A stretch of 50,565 nt of DNA, taken from assembly GCA_007695095.1 (NCBI GenBank), contig REEL01000115.1:1-50565 (forward strand). The letters run 5' to 3'. A program made the position numbers and the translations under genes. The notes below the pieces were generated by a model. The model saw only the letters and a list, made by a program, of their open reading frames with translations, was not told the origin of the DNA and did not search any database. Positions within the stretch are counted from its first letter, which is position 1; the number at the start of each line of letters is the position of its first letter. This document shows positions 26,209 through 35,501 of the stretch, piece by piece. Source of the stretch: Chitinophagaceae bacterium (GTDB lineage Bacteria; Bacteroidota; Bacteroidia; Chitinophagales; REEL01).

Positions 26209-27827
26209 TTCAGGCTTTCGAATTGGACATCAAGTATTGAACCGCTGGGTGGCAAATCGTTAATCTCCTCTAAGGCTCTCAGAAATATTTCATCTGTAGT
26301 GTTTATAACTGGATAAAAGTATTCTCTGCCAAACTTTTGTCTGGCAATGTAAGCTTTCATCCATACTTTTAATCTATCCTCAATTTCACTAATCTCATTT
26401 TCTTTGAATTTGTTATTTTTTGCACTTGCCCTTTCCATTAATTCATTAAATAACTTATCACTAACAGTATAGTTACTTAAAAAGCTGTTAAACTCAGTAT
26501 AGGCATCAACTTCAGTTTTTACTTTAGTTGTATAGTTCGTGTAAATAAATGATGGAATTTCATTTCTTATTCGGGCAAATAGCTGGAGATTAAAAGAGGT
26601 ATCTCTTTCAACTAAAAAGTCCGGTGTAATGCCGCCGCCACCATAAACAACTCTGTTAGCAGAAGTATAAAAAACTTGTTGGTCAACTACTTGCAAAGTA
26701 TCTTCAGAATTTTCACTGAAAATATTTTCTTCGGCCATTTTTTTAAAAGGTTTCTGTATAGACCTGCCCGAAGGGGTGTAATACTTCGCTATTGTAAGCC
26801 TGAGTGCAGAGCCGTCTGAAAGGGTATATTGTTCTTGTACTGAGCCTTTTCCAAAGCTTTTACGACCAATTATCAATCCCCTGTCCCAGTCTTGTACAGC
26901 TCCTGCCAAAATTTCACTGGCTGATGCGGAACCTTCATCAATTAAAATAACCAAAGGGCCATTTTCAAATTGACCAATACTCCTGCTCATATAGTTATTC
27001 CTTCTGTAAGTTCTACCTTCTGTATAAACTAGTAGTCTTCTGGGCTCAATAAATTCCTCGGCAATTTTTGTGGCGGCAGTGAGATAGCCACCGGGGTTTT
27101 GCCTTACATCCACTATTAGCCTTTGCATACCACTCATAACTAAGTTGTTTAAAGCCCCTGCAAATTCTTCGTAAGTGTTTGCACTGAACCTGCTGAGCTT
27201 AATGTAACCTGTCTCATTATCTACCATATAGGATGATTCAATGCTGTTTATAGGAATTTTGTCACGGGTAATATCAAATGTCAATAAATCCGTGAACCCC
27301 GGACGATAAATTTTAATTTGCACATTAGTATTTCTCTCTCCTCTGAGCTTTTCCATAACTACCCGATTTGTAATACCGGTACCGGCTACTAAAGAGTCCT
27401 CTATATACACAATTTTATCACCGGCTTGTATGCCTAAAGCTTCTGAAGGGCCTCCTGTTATTGGAGTTATAACCTGAATCGTATCATTTAAGATTTGAAA
27501 TTCTACACCTATACCTTCAAAATTGCCCGATAAACTTTCATTTATTTGTTTAATATCCTGTTGAGAAATATAAAAAGAATGAGGGTCGAGATTGCCAATC
27601 ATTTCTCTGATTGTTTTTTCCTTCAAAGTGTTTCTGTCAACACCTTCAATGTATTTAGCGTCTATAACATTTAAAATCTCATCCCAGATATCAAATTCAT
27701 GCGTTGAAAAAAAAGAGGGTTTTTCATTTCCGTATTCAGCAATTTTTATTCCTAATTGAATACCGAGTATTAAAATTAATGCTGTAATAATTGGAAAGAG
27801 AAATTTATAGTTTTTGGAGCTTGTCAT
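26205..27827 (-). CDS. S41 family C-terminal processing peptidase
   Basis: 540 residues: an N-terminal membrane anchor (about 10-27) facing the periplasm, an N-terminal helical segment, a PDZ domain (about 85-165; GIGVEFQ, GGPSEALGIQAGDKIV), then the S41 protease core. The catalytic serine is in the GSASASE motif (from about residue 299) and the general-base lysine in RKSFGKGSVQ (about 325). Substrates are C-terminal tails of periplasmic proteins. A long C-terminal region (about 400-540) matches the larger Bacteroidota versions. The nearest similar name is CtpA, but the family has several paralogues per genome, so no symbol is given. It is transcribed divergently from mltG. Confidence 0.94.
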   Translation of the reverse strand: MTSSKNYKFLFPIITALILILGIQLGIKIAEYGNEKPSFFSTHEFDIWDEILNVIDAKYIEGVDRNTLKEKTIREMIGNLDPHSFYISQQDIKQINESLSGNFEGIGVEFQILNDTIQVITPITGGPSEALGIQAGDKIVYIEDSLVAGTGITNRVVMEKLRGERNTNVQIKIYRPGFTDLLTFDITRDKIPINSIESSYMVDNETGYIKLSRFSANTYEEFAGALNNLVMSGMQRLIVDVRQNPGGYLTAATKIAEEFIEPRRLLVYTEGRTYRRNNYMSRSIGQFENGPLVILIDEGSASASEILAGAVQDWDRGLIIGRKSFGKGSVQEQYTLSDGSALRLTIAKYYTPSGRSIQKPFKKMAEENIFSENSEDTLQVVDQQVFYTSANRVVYGGGGITPDFLVERDTSFNLQLFARIRNEIPSFIYTNYTTKVKTEVDAYTEFNSFLSNYTVSDKLFNELMERASAKNNKFKENEISEIEDRLKVWMKAYIARQKFGREYFYPVINTTDEIFLRALEEINDLPPSGSILDVQFESLN

Positions 27828-28110
27828 TTTTACTTTTAAATATAAAATAAACGAAAAGAGGTTGAATTGATTTTCTTCATTCTTAAAACTGCGAAATTAC
27901 ATTCTAATTTTGTTTCACACCCTAATAACGACAAATTTTGCAACTATTTTGTTGTTCAAAGTAAATAAAACTACTCTCAAAAGTTTTTAAAATCGATTTT
28001 TAAACAAAAAACTTCTTAATAACAAAAAGAAAATTGAATGACAGGCACTAAATTTGCCGGCATAAGGTTTTACTTTAGCGTAAATATTTAAGATAGCGTA
28101 AGGAAAAAGA
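27828..28110. other. AT-rich divergent intergenic region between the S41 protease and mltG
   Basis: 283 nt without a gene. It holds an exact -7-like TAAATTTG (28049-28056, plus strand), and two TAGCGTAA copies 18 nt apart (28076 and 28094) close to mltG. No hairpin terminator, tRNA or small reading frame with a convincing signal was seen. It presumably carries the promoters of both divergent genes. Confidence 0.5.
28076..28101 (+). repeat. Two direct TAGCGTAA repeats upstream of mltG
   Basis: Copies at 28076-28083 and 28094-28101 are identical octamers with an 18-nt period, just short of two helical turns. They lie between the candidate -7 element at 28049 and the mltG start at 28111, so they sit within the leader if that promoter is used. 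They could be a regulator site or chance. Confidence 0.35.
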
Positions 28111-29169
28111 ATGGAAAAAAAAACTAAGAAAAAAGGCTGCGTTTTAAAAGTTTTAGGAGTTGTTGTATTAATCGGAATTTTAGTAAGCGGTCTGCTGGGT
28201 TATTTCATCTATGCGTATGTTTTTTCGCCTAATGTAAATGATGAAACTGCCACTCATGAATTATTTATACCTACAGGGGCAAGCTATGATGAAGTTGTGG
28301 AGATGTTGGATCGGAAAAATGTTCTTTTAAACATTAAAAGTTTTGAGTGGACAGCAGATAAAATGAATTACCCAAACAGGGTAAAAGCAGGAAGATATCT
28401 AATAGATGCCGGAATGAGTAATAGAGAATTGATTCGAAAATTACGGGCAGGTGACCAGCAACCGGTAATGTTAGTATTAAATAATATGAGAACAAAAGAA
28501 GACCTGGCTGGAAAAGTAGCCGGACAAATAGAGGCAGATTCATTGGAGATTTTAACAATAATTAAGGATGAAGAGTTTTTGAGCAGCTATGGATTAAATA
28601 AATTTAATGTCTTGAGCATTATGTTGCCGAATACTTATGAGTTTTTTTGGAACACATCGGCTAAAGGCTTTTTTGACAGGATGTTGCGGGAGTTTAACCA
28701 ATTTTGGACTGAGGAGAGAATTTCAAAAGCCGGAAATTTAGGTCTTACAAAATATGAAGTTGTAACTTTAGCTTCTATAGTTGAAGAAGAAAGTAATCGG
28801 GTAGATGAACGTCCGCGTATAGCCGGAGTTTATCTTAATAGACTGAACCGGGGCTGGAAGTTACAGGCAGATCCAACTGTAAAGTATGCCATTGGTGACT
28901 TCTCCATTAGGAGAGTGTTGTTCAGGCATTTGGAATATGATTCACCCTATAATACATATATGTATGAAGGCTTGCCACCGGGCCCCATATGCTTACCATC
29001 TTTGAATTCTATTGATGCCGTATTAAATCCTGAAAAGCATGAGTTTATGTTTTTTAGTGCCAAAGAGGATTTTTCCGGTTATCATAACTTTGCCAGAACT
29101 CACCGTGAACATCAGGCAAATGCCAGGAGATTTCACCAGGAGTTAAATAGGAGAAATATATACAGATAA
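28111..29169 (+). CDS. mltG: Endolytic murein transglycosylase MltG
   Basis: 352 residues. A cytoplasmic basic tail and one membrane helix (about 11-35) precede a LysM-like subdomain (about 45-110) and the YceG catalytic domain. The catalytic glutamate lies in ASIVEEESN (E225, matching E218 of the E. coli enzyme); RIAGVYLNRLNRGWKLQADP and GLPPGPICLPS are diagnostic. MltG cleaves nascent glycan strands at the inner membrane and sets their length. It overlaps the next gene by one base (TAATG), so mltG and the thioesterase form a coupled pair, with the YihY gene following after 53 nt. Confidence 0.97.
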   Translation: MEKKTKKKGCVLKVLGVVVLIGILVSGLLGYFIYAYVFSPNVNDETATHELFIPTGASYDEVVEMLDRKNVLLNIKSFEWTADKMNYPNRVKAGRYLIDAGMSNRELIRKLRAGDQQPVMLVLNNMRTKEDLAGKVAGQIEADSLEILTIIKDEEFLSSYGLNKFNVLSIMLPNTYEFFWNTSAKGFFDRMLREFNQFWTEERISKAGNLGLTKYEVVTLASIVEEESNRVDERPRIAGVYLNRLNRGWKLQADPTVKYAIGDFSIRRVLFRHLEYDSPYNTYMYEGLPPGPICLPSLNSIDAVLNPEKHEFMFFSAKEDFSGYHNFARTHREHQANARRFHQELNRRNIYR

Positions 29170-29579
29170 TGTTTGTGCATAAAAAAAAGATAAGAGTCAG
29201 GTACGGAGAAACCGATAAAATGGGTTATGTTTATTATGGTAACTATGCCTTGTATTTTGAAGAAGGTCGCACTGAAGCTATCCGGGACTTAGGAGTAAGT
29301 TATAAGTCACTGGAGGAAAAAGGCGTTTTACTGCCGGTAACTACCTTGAATACTAAATTTCTAAAACCGGCTTATTATGATGATTTACTTACTATTGAAA
29401 CTTCGATAAATGAAATTCCGGCAGGAGTTAGAATCCATTTTTATTATAAAATTTTCAATGAAAATGAAGAGTTGCTGTGTACGGGGAATACCACTTTAGC
29501 ATTTATAGACGAAAAAACTAACAAGCCTTTAAAAGCGCCTGATTTTTTTCTTTTAAAATTAAAGCCTTTTTTTGATTAA
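29169..29579 (+). CDS. YbgC/4-hydroxybenzoyl-CoA thioesterase-like acyl-CoA thioesterase
   Basis: 136 residues, single hot-dog fold. The active-site segment is RVRYGETDKMGYVYYGNY, where the aspartate in TDKMG is the probable catalytic residue, followed by FEEGRTE. The family hydrolyses short or medium acyl-CoA or acyl-ACP thioesters in the cytoplasm; the substrate cannot be predicted here. The ATG overlaps the last base of the mltG stop codon, so translation is likely coupled. The association with mltG rather than with tol genes should be noted, since YbgC in enterobacteria belongs to the tol-pal cluster. Confidence 0.93.
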   Translation: MFVHKKKIRVRYGETDKMGYVYYGNYALYFEEGRTEAIRDLGVSYKSLEEKGVLLPVTTLNTKFLKPAYYDDLLTIETSINEIPAGVRIHFYYKIFNENEELLCTGNTTLAFIDEKTNKPLKAPDFFLLKLKPFFD

Positions 29580-29632
29580 TAAAACACCCTTTACTTTATT
29601 AAATTCAAAAAGATTTTTACATTAAAGCTTCA

Positions 29633-30589
29633 ATGAATAAAATATTTGATAAAATTAGAAAACGCAGAGTCGTTAGAATACTTTCATATATTACGAAGAA
29701 ATTTAGTTTTCCGGGTTTTGAAGGTGTGCCTATTTATAATGTTTTAAATTTTTTTTCTAAAGAAATAAAAAGAGACGTTATTCATATCAGGGCAAAAGCA
29801 ATTGCTTTTAGTTTTTTTTTGGCTATTGTCCCTTCATTGATATTTGTGTTTTCATTAATACCATACCTGCCGGTACCAATGTTACAGGATTATCTTATTG
29901 AAATTGTTTCTGAATTTATTCCGAATGAAACCTTCATAATGATTGAAGATACGGTAACAGATGTCATTGCAAACCAAAGAGGAGGTTTGCTATCATTAGG
30001 TTTTTTGATTGCTGTCTTTTTTGCAACGAATGGTATGTCTACGATGATGGACTCATTTGATAAATCAAACGCGAGTTTTGTCAACAGGAAGTTTTTGAAA
30101 TCTAAGTGGATTGCTTTAAAGCTTACAATTATTTTGATTTTTCTGTTTATAGCTACATTTGTTTTTGTGGTTACCGGTAATTATTTTTTAAACTTTTTGC
30201 TCAATTCAATGCAGATATTCAATCAATTGAACTTCATACTTTTTAGTATTTTGAAATGGGTAATTGTGATTTGTATGTTTTTTATAAGTATATCTATAAT
30301 TTATTACTACGGCCCTTCAGTCAGGAAACGATGGCGTTTTATCTCAGCGGGCTCTACCTTAGCTACAATACTATGCCTACTTATCTCTTTAGGGTTTTCT
30401 TATTACGTTAATAACTTTGGACATTATAATGTCTTCTATGGCTCACTTGGAACTATAATTGTTTTTTTGCTTTGGTTATACCTGAATAGCCTTTCTATGA
30501 TACTCGGTTTTGAACTAAATGCCAGTATAGCTTATAACAGACTTATGATTGATGAAAAAACTAAAGAAACACCTTCTGAGGAAGTTTAA
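29633..30589 (+). CDS. YihY/BrkB family inner-membrane protein
   Basis: 318 residues with six hydrophobic segments (about 60-80, 115-135, 165-190, 205-230, 240-262, 272-295) preceded by a basic cytoplasmic N-terminus. The motifs AKAIAFSFFLAIVPSLIFVF, YYYGPSVRKRWRFISAG and LGTIIVFLLWLYL mark the YihY/BrkB family, formerly misnamed ribonuclease BN. The biochemical role is not established; transport or envelope functions have been suggested. It is the last gene of the mltG set and ends 4 nt from the convergent TamB gene, with no clear terminator. Confidence 0.9.
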   Translation: MNKIFDKIRKRRVVRILSYITKKFSFPGFEGVPIYNVLNFFSKEIKRDVIHIRAKAIAFSFFLAIVPSLIFVFSLIPYLPVPMLQDYLIEIVSEFIPNETFIMIEDTVTDVIANQRGGLLSLGFLIAVFFATNGMSTMMDSFDKSNASFVNRKFLKSKWIALKLTIILIFLFIATFVFVVTGNYFLNFLLNSMQIFNQLNFILFSILKWVIVICMFFISISIIYYYGPSVRKRWRFISAGSTLATILCLLISLGFSYYVNNFGHYNVFYGSLGTIIVFLLWLYLNSLSMILGFELNASIAYNRLMIDEKTKETPSEEV

Positions 30590-30593
30590 AAAT

Positions 30594-33500
30594 CTACTTA
30601 CTGGCTTCAGGTAAATCAACTTCATCCTCTGTTTTCTCGTCTTCTTCCTTTTCATTTTCTAGGTCTTCTTCCTTATTTCTGTTTCTTGTCCATATTTCTC
30701 TGATATGATCGAATTCTTCCCGGTAGAATAGGCCAACACCGGTTTTGTTTCTGTTTCTATCAATTAAAATATCATAATGACTATTTCTGAATGCCTTGAC
30801 TCTTAGACGCCCGTCAGGTTTAATGTTATATTCAACCCTGAAATCACCGGCTATACTGTTTGTTCTTTCTGCAACATCCGGATCAATAGTTTCTCCACTG
30901 CCAAAATCAAAATTACCGCCTACGTCTACAGATACCCGATCATCAAAAAAGCGCTTAGTAAGAGCAAGATGCAATTCTCTTCTGTTTTCAAAGTCTTCAG
31001 GATTTTCTATACCCGGATAGTCATATTGATAAGTACGATATTTAACATTAAAATCTATATCAGTTACAAATTCCGAAATGATATCTGAAAAATACATACT
31101 AAATTGATTAGATAAGAATTCAGATACGGTGTTGTTCATGCTTGAAGTTAATAAAGGGTTTTCGGCTCCGAGTGTATTATCTAAATTATAGCTAGGTAAA
31201 AATCTGTTAAGAACCAGTAATCCAAAAACCTGTTTATTAAGTTCGTTTTCGTCGTTTTTAAGTACCTGAATTTTGTTCTCAATAGCATTCACTAAATCCG
31301 GTGCTGCATCCGGTACTCTTATGTCAAAGTTGATGTCAGGCTGTAAAAGTGAACCGGACAATGTCATATACAGATTCACCGGAATTCTGTTCCTCGCTTG
31401 CTTTAACTGATCATTTTCAGTAATCATATCCCGAATCAATTCGTATGGAGCTGTTCGTAAATTATAAATAGCACTTAGGCTTAGCTGAGCTTCGTAAGGG
31501 TCTCCTGTCCAACTGATAGTGCCTCCCTGATCAATTAAAAATTTCTTGTTAACAATATTCTGTAAAGTAAATAGATAATCCCCTTGCTGAATTTGATAAT
31601 TCCCGTACATATTAAACTCACCGTATTGATTCACTTCCATATTCAGGTTGCCTGCACCTCTTCCTTTAATTATATCACCTTGTTGTTGGTCAAAAATAAT
31701 TTGAACTTCTGCATCAGGAGTTACTTCCAGTTCAATAGAGACCGTTAAATTATTTGCTTTTATTTTAAATTCATCATCTTCACCTTCAGCTTTCTCATCC
31801 ACAAATCTAAAAAATGAATACTGACCAACATTTCTGGTAGAAGAAATAGGTATATGAAATACTGTATTTCGATTTGTTTTTGCTGAAATATAGATTGTTA
31901 TGTCATCCATAGGACCACTAAATAAGACAGTTCCTCCGGCGTAAGCTTTACCATAATACAAGCTGTTATCCCTTACTGTAGTATTTAAAAAGGTGAAATT
32001 TTGTGTGTTGACAAAAACACTTAAAACCCAATCTTTTAATTTATCATGCAATAGATACCCACCTACACTTGCCGTATTATTTTCATTATCAGTAATATTC
32101 AGTCCGGTTAAGTCTATCCAATATGGCTGAAATTCTATTTTTTGATCATGCATTTTATAATGTGCATTCAGGTAATTAACAGTGGTTCCTGTTTCGTAAA
32201 AAAATAGTTCTCCATTAACTTCAGGCTCATCCAATGTCCCTTTTACAGTTAATAAACCATCGGTATGGCCATGTATATTGGAAACATATTCTTGTAAAAA
32301 ATTTTCTAAAACAGATAATTCAAATCGATTCACGTATAAATTCCCATTTATCTCGTTTTTATTATCCATTAAGTTTAACTCCATGGATAAAGTAAAATCA
32401 TTTATTTCATCTCTTACGCCTGTATTAATATTTAAAACTTTCCTATCGAAATGATAATTAGACAATAAGTCTAAATCGCCAATAGCTTCATTTTTAAGTT
32501 TTAAGTTATTAATAGTTAAAACGGCATAAGCAACAGGACTTTCTATAATGTTAGAAAAGTTTACATGCCCATTTATGAGACCTTCCATTTCTATATTGAG
32601 AAAGCTAAGCAGAGATTGAGAAAAGTCATTTAACTCAACATCTGTAAACCGAATATTGATATTGTTTTCGTTATTATAGGTTATGAAAGAATTTATATTT
32701 ATGCTTTGCCAACCACTTTCAAGGCTTAAATTTTCTATCAGAAGTTGCTCTCTTGAGAGGGTAATTGGAGTTCTTAAGTTCATCACCCATTGCTTATTGT
32801 TTAGTATAATTTCAAAAGGCAATAAATCTAAACTAACATAATCATTCCCTGCGGCCATTACACCTGAAACATCAAATCTGTTTAAATCTTCCGGATTGTT
32901 CACTTTTACATTAAACAAGATACTATCCAGCGATGCAATTGCCATAAGGTGCGCAGAATTACCTATGATAGTACTGTCATTGTACTTAGCTGTACGAAAG
33001 CCAATGTCGATATCCAGTTGCTCATGTCCTGATGAAGCCATCATATAAAGGCTGTCTAATACAAGACCTTCGTATTCGAGTGATGGAATATAACCGTAAA
33101 GCTCCAAAGAGTTTAACGCATTATTAAAAGACCCGCTTAAATAGCCACCGGCAAGTGGTTTTAAAAATGGTAACAGTTGATAAAAGTTTTCTTGTTTTTC
33201 ATCAGGGTGATGAAAAGTAATGTTAAATCTAATATCCTGTTCTTTTTCGGTTTTTTCAAAATCAGTAAGATATGAATAGAAATATGTTTGAACATAGTGT
33301 AAAACAGCATTTTGCAATTCGTTTGCATGGAAATCTCCAAGTATACTCGCAGTAAAAAAGTCAGTTTCTGCTCTAAGTTGCCTTTCCTGGCCTCTCAAAT
33401 AAACAGAATGCAGCTTAATTGAGTCCAAATAGTAGTTTTCTGTACCGTCATTAAGATTCAGGCTATAAGCAATGGCATTACCGGAGAAATTTTCAAAATT

Positions 33501-35417
33501 TTCACCCTCAGCATCTAAGAATAAGTTTGTAGAAATACTCAATGGTTTGCCATATATATTTAAAGCCATTAAATCAGCACTCTTAATATCTGCATTAAAT
33601 TTGTAAGTTGGCAGTGCCTGGTTTAAGTCTATAAATCCTTCAAAATCCAATACTAAGTTTTCATCATCAACATTGAGATTCCCGGAAAAAAGTTTTTGGT
33701 TGATTACACCATCTACAACTAAATCTTTATATTCATAGTCCAGCAAATAAAATGAATGAATTTTGCCCTCCATTTTTGCTTCTAATTGATCATAGGTAAG
33801 TCCGCTTCCTTCAATAGCTAAGTCAAAACTAATTGTTTTTAAAAAATCAGCATTTTCAGCCCAACTATCTAAGCGAAATTTTTCTGCAGATAAATTTCCG
33901 GAATAAATAGCTTGTTTGTCTTCACCGATTAATTTTAAATTTAAATCACTGGTTAGTAAACCTAAATCATTTTGTAAAGTACCATCGGCTACAAAGTCAT
34001 AGTAAAACCCGGTAAAGCGGCCTTTGAAATTTGGCTTTCCTAATTTACGTAATGCCTCCGGAATAACGATACCGGGTTGAAATCTTGCTATATCATCAAA
34101 ATGTATTAAACTTTCATCAACTTTTAAATCCATGAAAGTTTCATTTATATCCGGCAGCCCCATGAGTAGTATATCTCCTCTGAAAATACTTTCAGCACCA
34201 TAGGCAATTATTAAATCTCTACCTCTGATTTGACTTACTGCCCCCCGTAAATTACCATCCAGATAAAAACTGTTATGAGCAATTTCATTGAGTTCTCCAC
34301 CTGTAAAGTAGTTGATATCTTTTAAATGAATTAAAGAATTTGTAAAATTCCCTTCTAATTTAACTTTATTCAAAAAGTCATTAAAGTCATTAAATTGATT
34401 AAAGTTTAGCGCAAAATAATCAGATAGATAACTGTCGGGGGTTCTTAGATTCAAATTTTTAAGAGTAATAGTGTTGGGTGATATCTCTGCGGCAGCGCTT
34501 AAATCAAGTACATTGAATCCGCTTTTTTCTTTAAAACTTAAAGCTTTAACAAAAGAAAAAATAGTATCGCCAATAATTTCAGTGTTCTCAAAATCTATAT
34601 GAATATCATCAACATTTAAATGATTAAAATCTATTAAAGCGGGAGATGTTTTAGAAGAAACCCCTTTGTTTATAAGACTAAAGCTTCCATTACTGATTCT
34701 TGTTTTTTCAATAAATAAATTAAAAAAATTAGGATTAAATGCCATCGTTAATTTCTCAGTGAATGTTTCTTCATGAGGGATATCCACATTTAAAGCCTCA
34801 AAAACTATATGAACACTTGGGCGGTCAATGTAAATAGCATTAAAATCGAGGATGTTTTCAGCAGGTAAAAACTCATAAATATCAAAATGAGATACCGGTA
34901 GTCCAATGTCCAGCTTAAAAGAACTGTTTTCATCCGTCAAAGTAAATCGGGAATCATATAAGGCAATGATATTTAAATCAACATTCCATTTGACACCACC
35001 GGCAGATTTTTCATCTTTACTGAAATAGTCTAATATAAATTGAAAGTTGTAGTCGGTTTCATTTTTCTTTTTAGCAATATTTACTTTTGATTTATCCAGA
35101 TGAACCCTGTTTATCAGAAAAAGTCTGTTAAAAATCTTCATTCCATCAAAATCAACTCTCAGGCGGTCAGCGTGTAAAAGAGTATCGTTATTTAAATCTT
35201 CAACATAAATATTTTCTAAAACCATACTATTAAAAAAATCTATATTGACCTTTTCAATAGAAAGATTCGTATTTAATTCTTCTGAAAGGTAGGCTGTTGC
35301 TTTTTTTGCTAAATATGTTTGAAATCTCGGAGATTGCAATAAAAGAGATAAGCCCAATAATAATGCAGTCAGCATTAAAAAAGCAGCTAATGTAAATTTT
35401 AGAAATTTTTTTCTCAC
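30594..35417 (-). CDS. TamB-like translocation and assembly module/AsmA-family protein
   Basis: 1607 residues. One N-terminal membrane helix (about 8-27) anchors a very long periplasmic beta-rich chain, ending in a TamB C-terminal (DUF490) domain (about 1180-1550; GGTVLFSGPMDD, GAGNLNMEVNQYGEFNMYGNY, YLTLSG-like strand) and a short Glu/Lys-rich tail. Such proteins bridge the periplasm and help move phospholipids or assemble outer-membrane proteins. It is longer than E. coli TamB (about 1260) because of an extended repeat region, as in other Bacteroidota. The gene is divergent from tsaD, and their predicted promoters interlock. No TamA (Omp85) gene is adjacent. Confidence 0.92.
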   Translation of the reverse strand: MRKKFLKFTLAAFLMLTALLLGLSLLLQSPRFQTYLAKKATAYLSEELNTNLSIEKVNIDFFNSMVLENIYVEDLNNDTLLHADRLRVDFDGMKIFNRLFLINRVHLDKSKVNIAKKKNETDYNFQFILDYFSKDEKSAGGVKWNVDLNIIALYDSRFTLTDENSSFKLDIGLPVSHFDIYEFLPAENILDFNAIYIDRPSVHIVFEALNVDIPHEETFTEKLTMAFNPNFFNLFIEKTRISNGSFSLINKGVSSKTSPALIDFNHLNVDDIHIDFENTEIIGDTIFSFVKALSFKEKSGFNVLDLSAAAEISPNTITLKNLNLRTPDSYLSDYFALNFNQFNDFNDFLNKVKLEGNFTNSLIHLKDINYFTGGELNEIAHNSFYLDGNLRGAVSQIRGRDLIIAYGAESIFRGDILLMGLPDINETFMDLKVDESLIHFDDIARFQPGIVIPEALRKLGKPNFKGRFTGFYYDFVADGTLQNDLGLLTSDLNLKLIGEDKQAIYSGNLSAEKFRLDSWAENADFLKTISFDLAIEGSGLTYDQLEAKMEGKIHSFYLLDYEYKDLVVDGVINQKLFSGNLNVDDENLVLDFEGFIDLNQALPTYKFNADIKSADLMALNIYGKPLSISTNLFLDAEGENFENFSGNAIAYSLNLNDGTENYYLDSIKLHSVYLRGQERQLRAETDFFTASILGDFHANELQNAVLHYVQTYFYSYLTDFEKTEKEQDIRFNITFHHPDEKQENFYQLLPFLKPLAGGYLSGSFNNALNSLELYGYIPSLEYEGLVLDSLYMMASSGHEQLDIDIGFRTAKYNDSTIIGNSAHLMAIASLDSILFNVKVNNPEDLNRFDVSGVMAAGNDYVSLDLLPFEIILNNKQWVMNLRTPITLSREQLLIENLSLESGWQSININSFITYNNENNINIRFTDVELNDFSQSLLSFLNIEMEGLINGHVNFSNIIESPVAYAVLTINNLKLKNEAIGDLDLLSNYHFDRKVLNINTGVRDEINDFTLSMELNLMDNKNEINGNLYVNRFELSVLENFLQEYVSNIHGHTDGLLTVKGTLDEPEVNGELFFYETGTTVNYLNAHYKMHDQKIEFQPYWIDLTGLNITDNENNTASVGGYLLHDKLKDWVLSVFVNTQNFTFLNTTVRDNSLYYGKAYAGGTVLFSGPMDDITIYISAKTNRNTVFHIPISSTRNVGQYSFFRFVDEKAEGEDDEFKIKANNLTVSIELEVTPDAEVQIIFDQQQGDIIKGRGAGNLNMEVNQYGEFNMYGNYQIQQGDYLFTLQNIVNKKFLIDQGGTISWTGDPYEAQLSLSAIYNLRTAPYELIRDMITENDQLKQARNRIPVNLYMTLSGSLLQPDINFDIRVPDAAPDLVNAIENKIQVLKNDENELNKQVFGLLVLNRFLPSYNLDNTLGAENPLLTSSMNNTVSEFLSNQFSMYFSDIISEFVTDIDFNVKYRTYQYDYPGIENPEDFENRRELHLALTKRFFDDRVSVDVGGNFDFGSGETIDPDVAERTNSIAGDFRVEYNIKPDGRLRVKAFRNSHYDILIDRNRNKTGVGLFYREEFDHIREIWTRNRNKEEDLENEKEEDEKTEDEVDLPEASK

Positions 35418-35467
35418 AATATCTCTTTCGTTTAGTGCCCTTAACTAAAGGTTTTTGCGTTTAATTT

Positions 35468-35501
35468 CAAAACTAAAGCTAAAGGTATTAATTTTGTGCA
35501 A
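35468..35501 (-). promoter_or_regulatory. Candidate promoter of the TamB-like gene, overlapping the tsaD start
   Basis: On the minus strand, TTG (35501-35499) is followed after 23 nt by TAGTTTTG (35475-35468). The -33 element lies across the first base of the tsaD ATG. The predicted leader is about 45 nt before the start at 35417. Confidence 0.45.
35489..35496 (+). promoter_or_regulatory. Candidate -7 element for tsaD, near-leaderless
   Basis: TAATTTTG ends 4 nt before the tsaD ATG, so transcription should begin at or next to the start codon. It is 13 bp from the opposing -7 element of the TamB gene, so the two promoters compete for the same DNA. The -33 element is not clear. Confidence 0.45.

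Noticed and set aside
30594-35417. Assembly fusion creating the 1607-residue TamB-like gene
   Set aside because: The frame is continuous with uniform composition, and long TamB-like proteins are normal in Bacteroidota.
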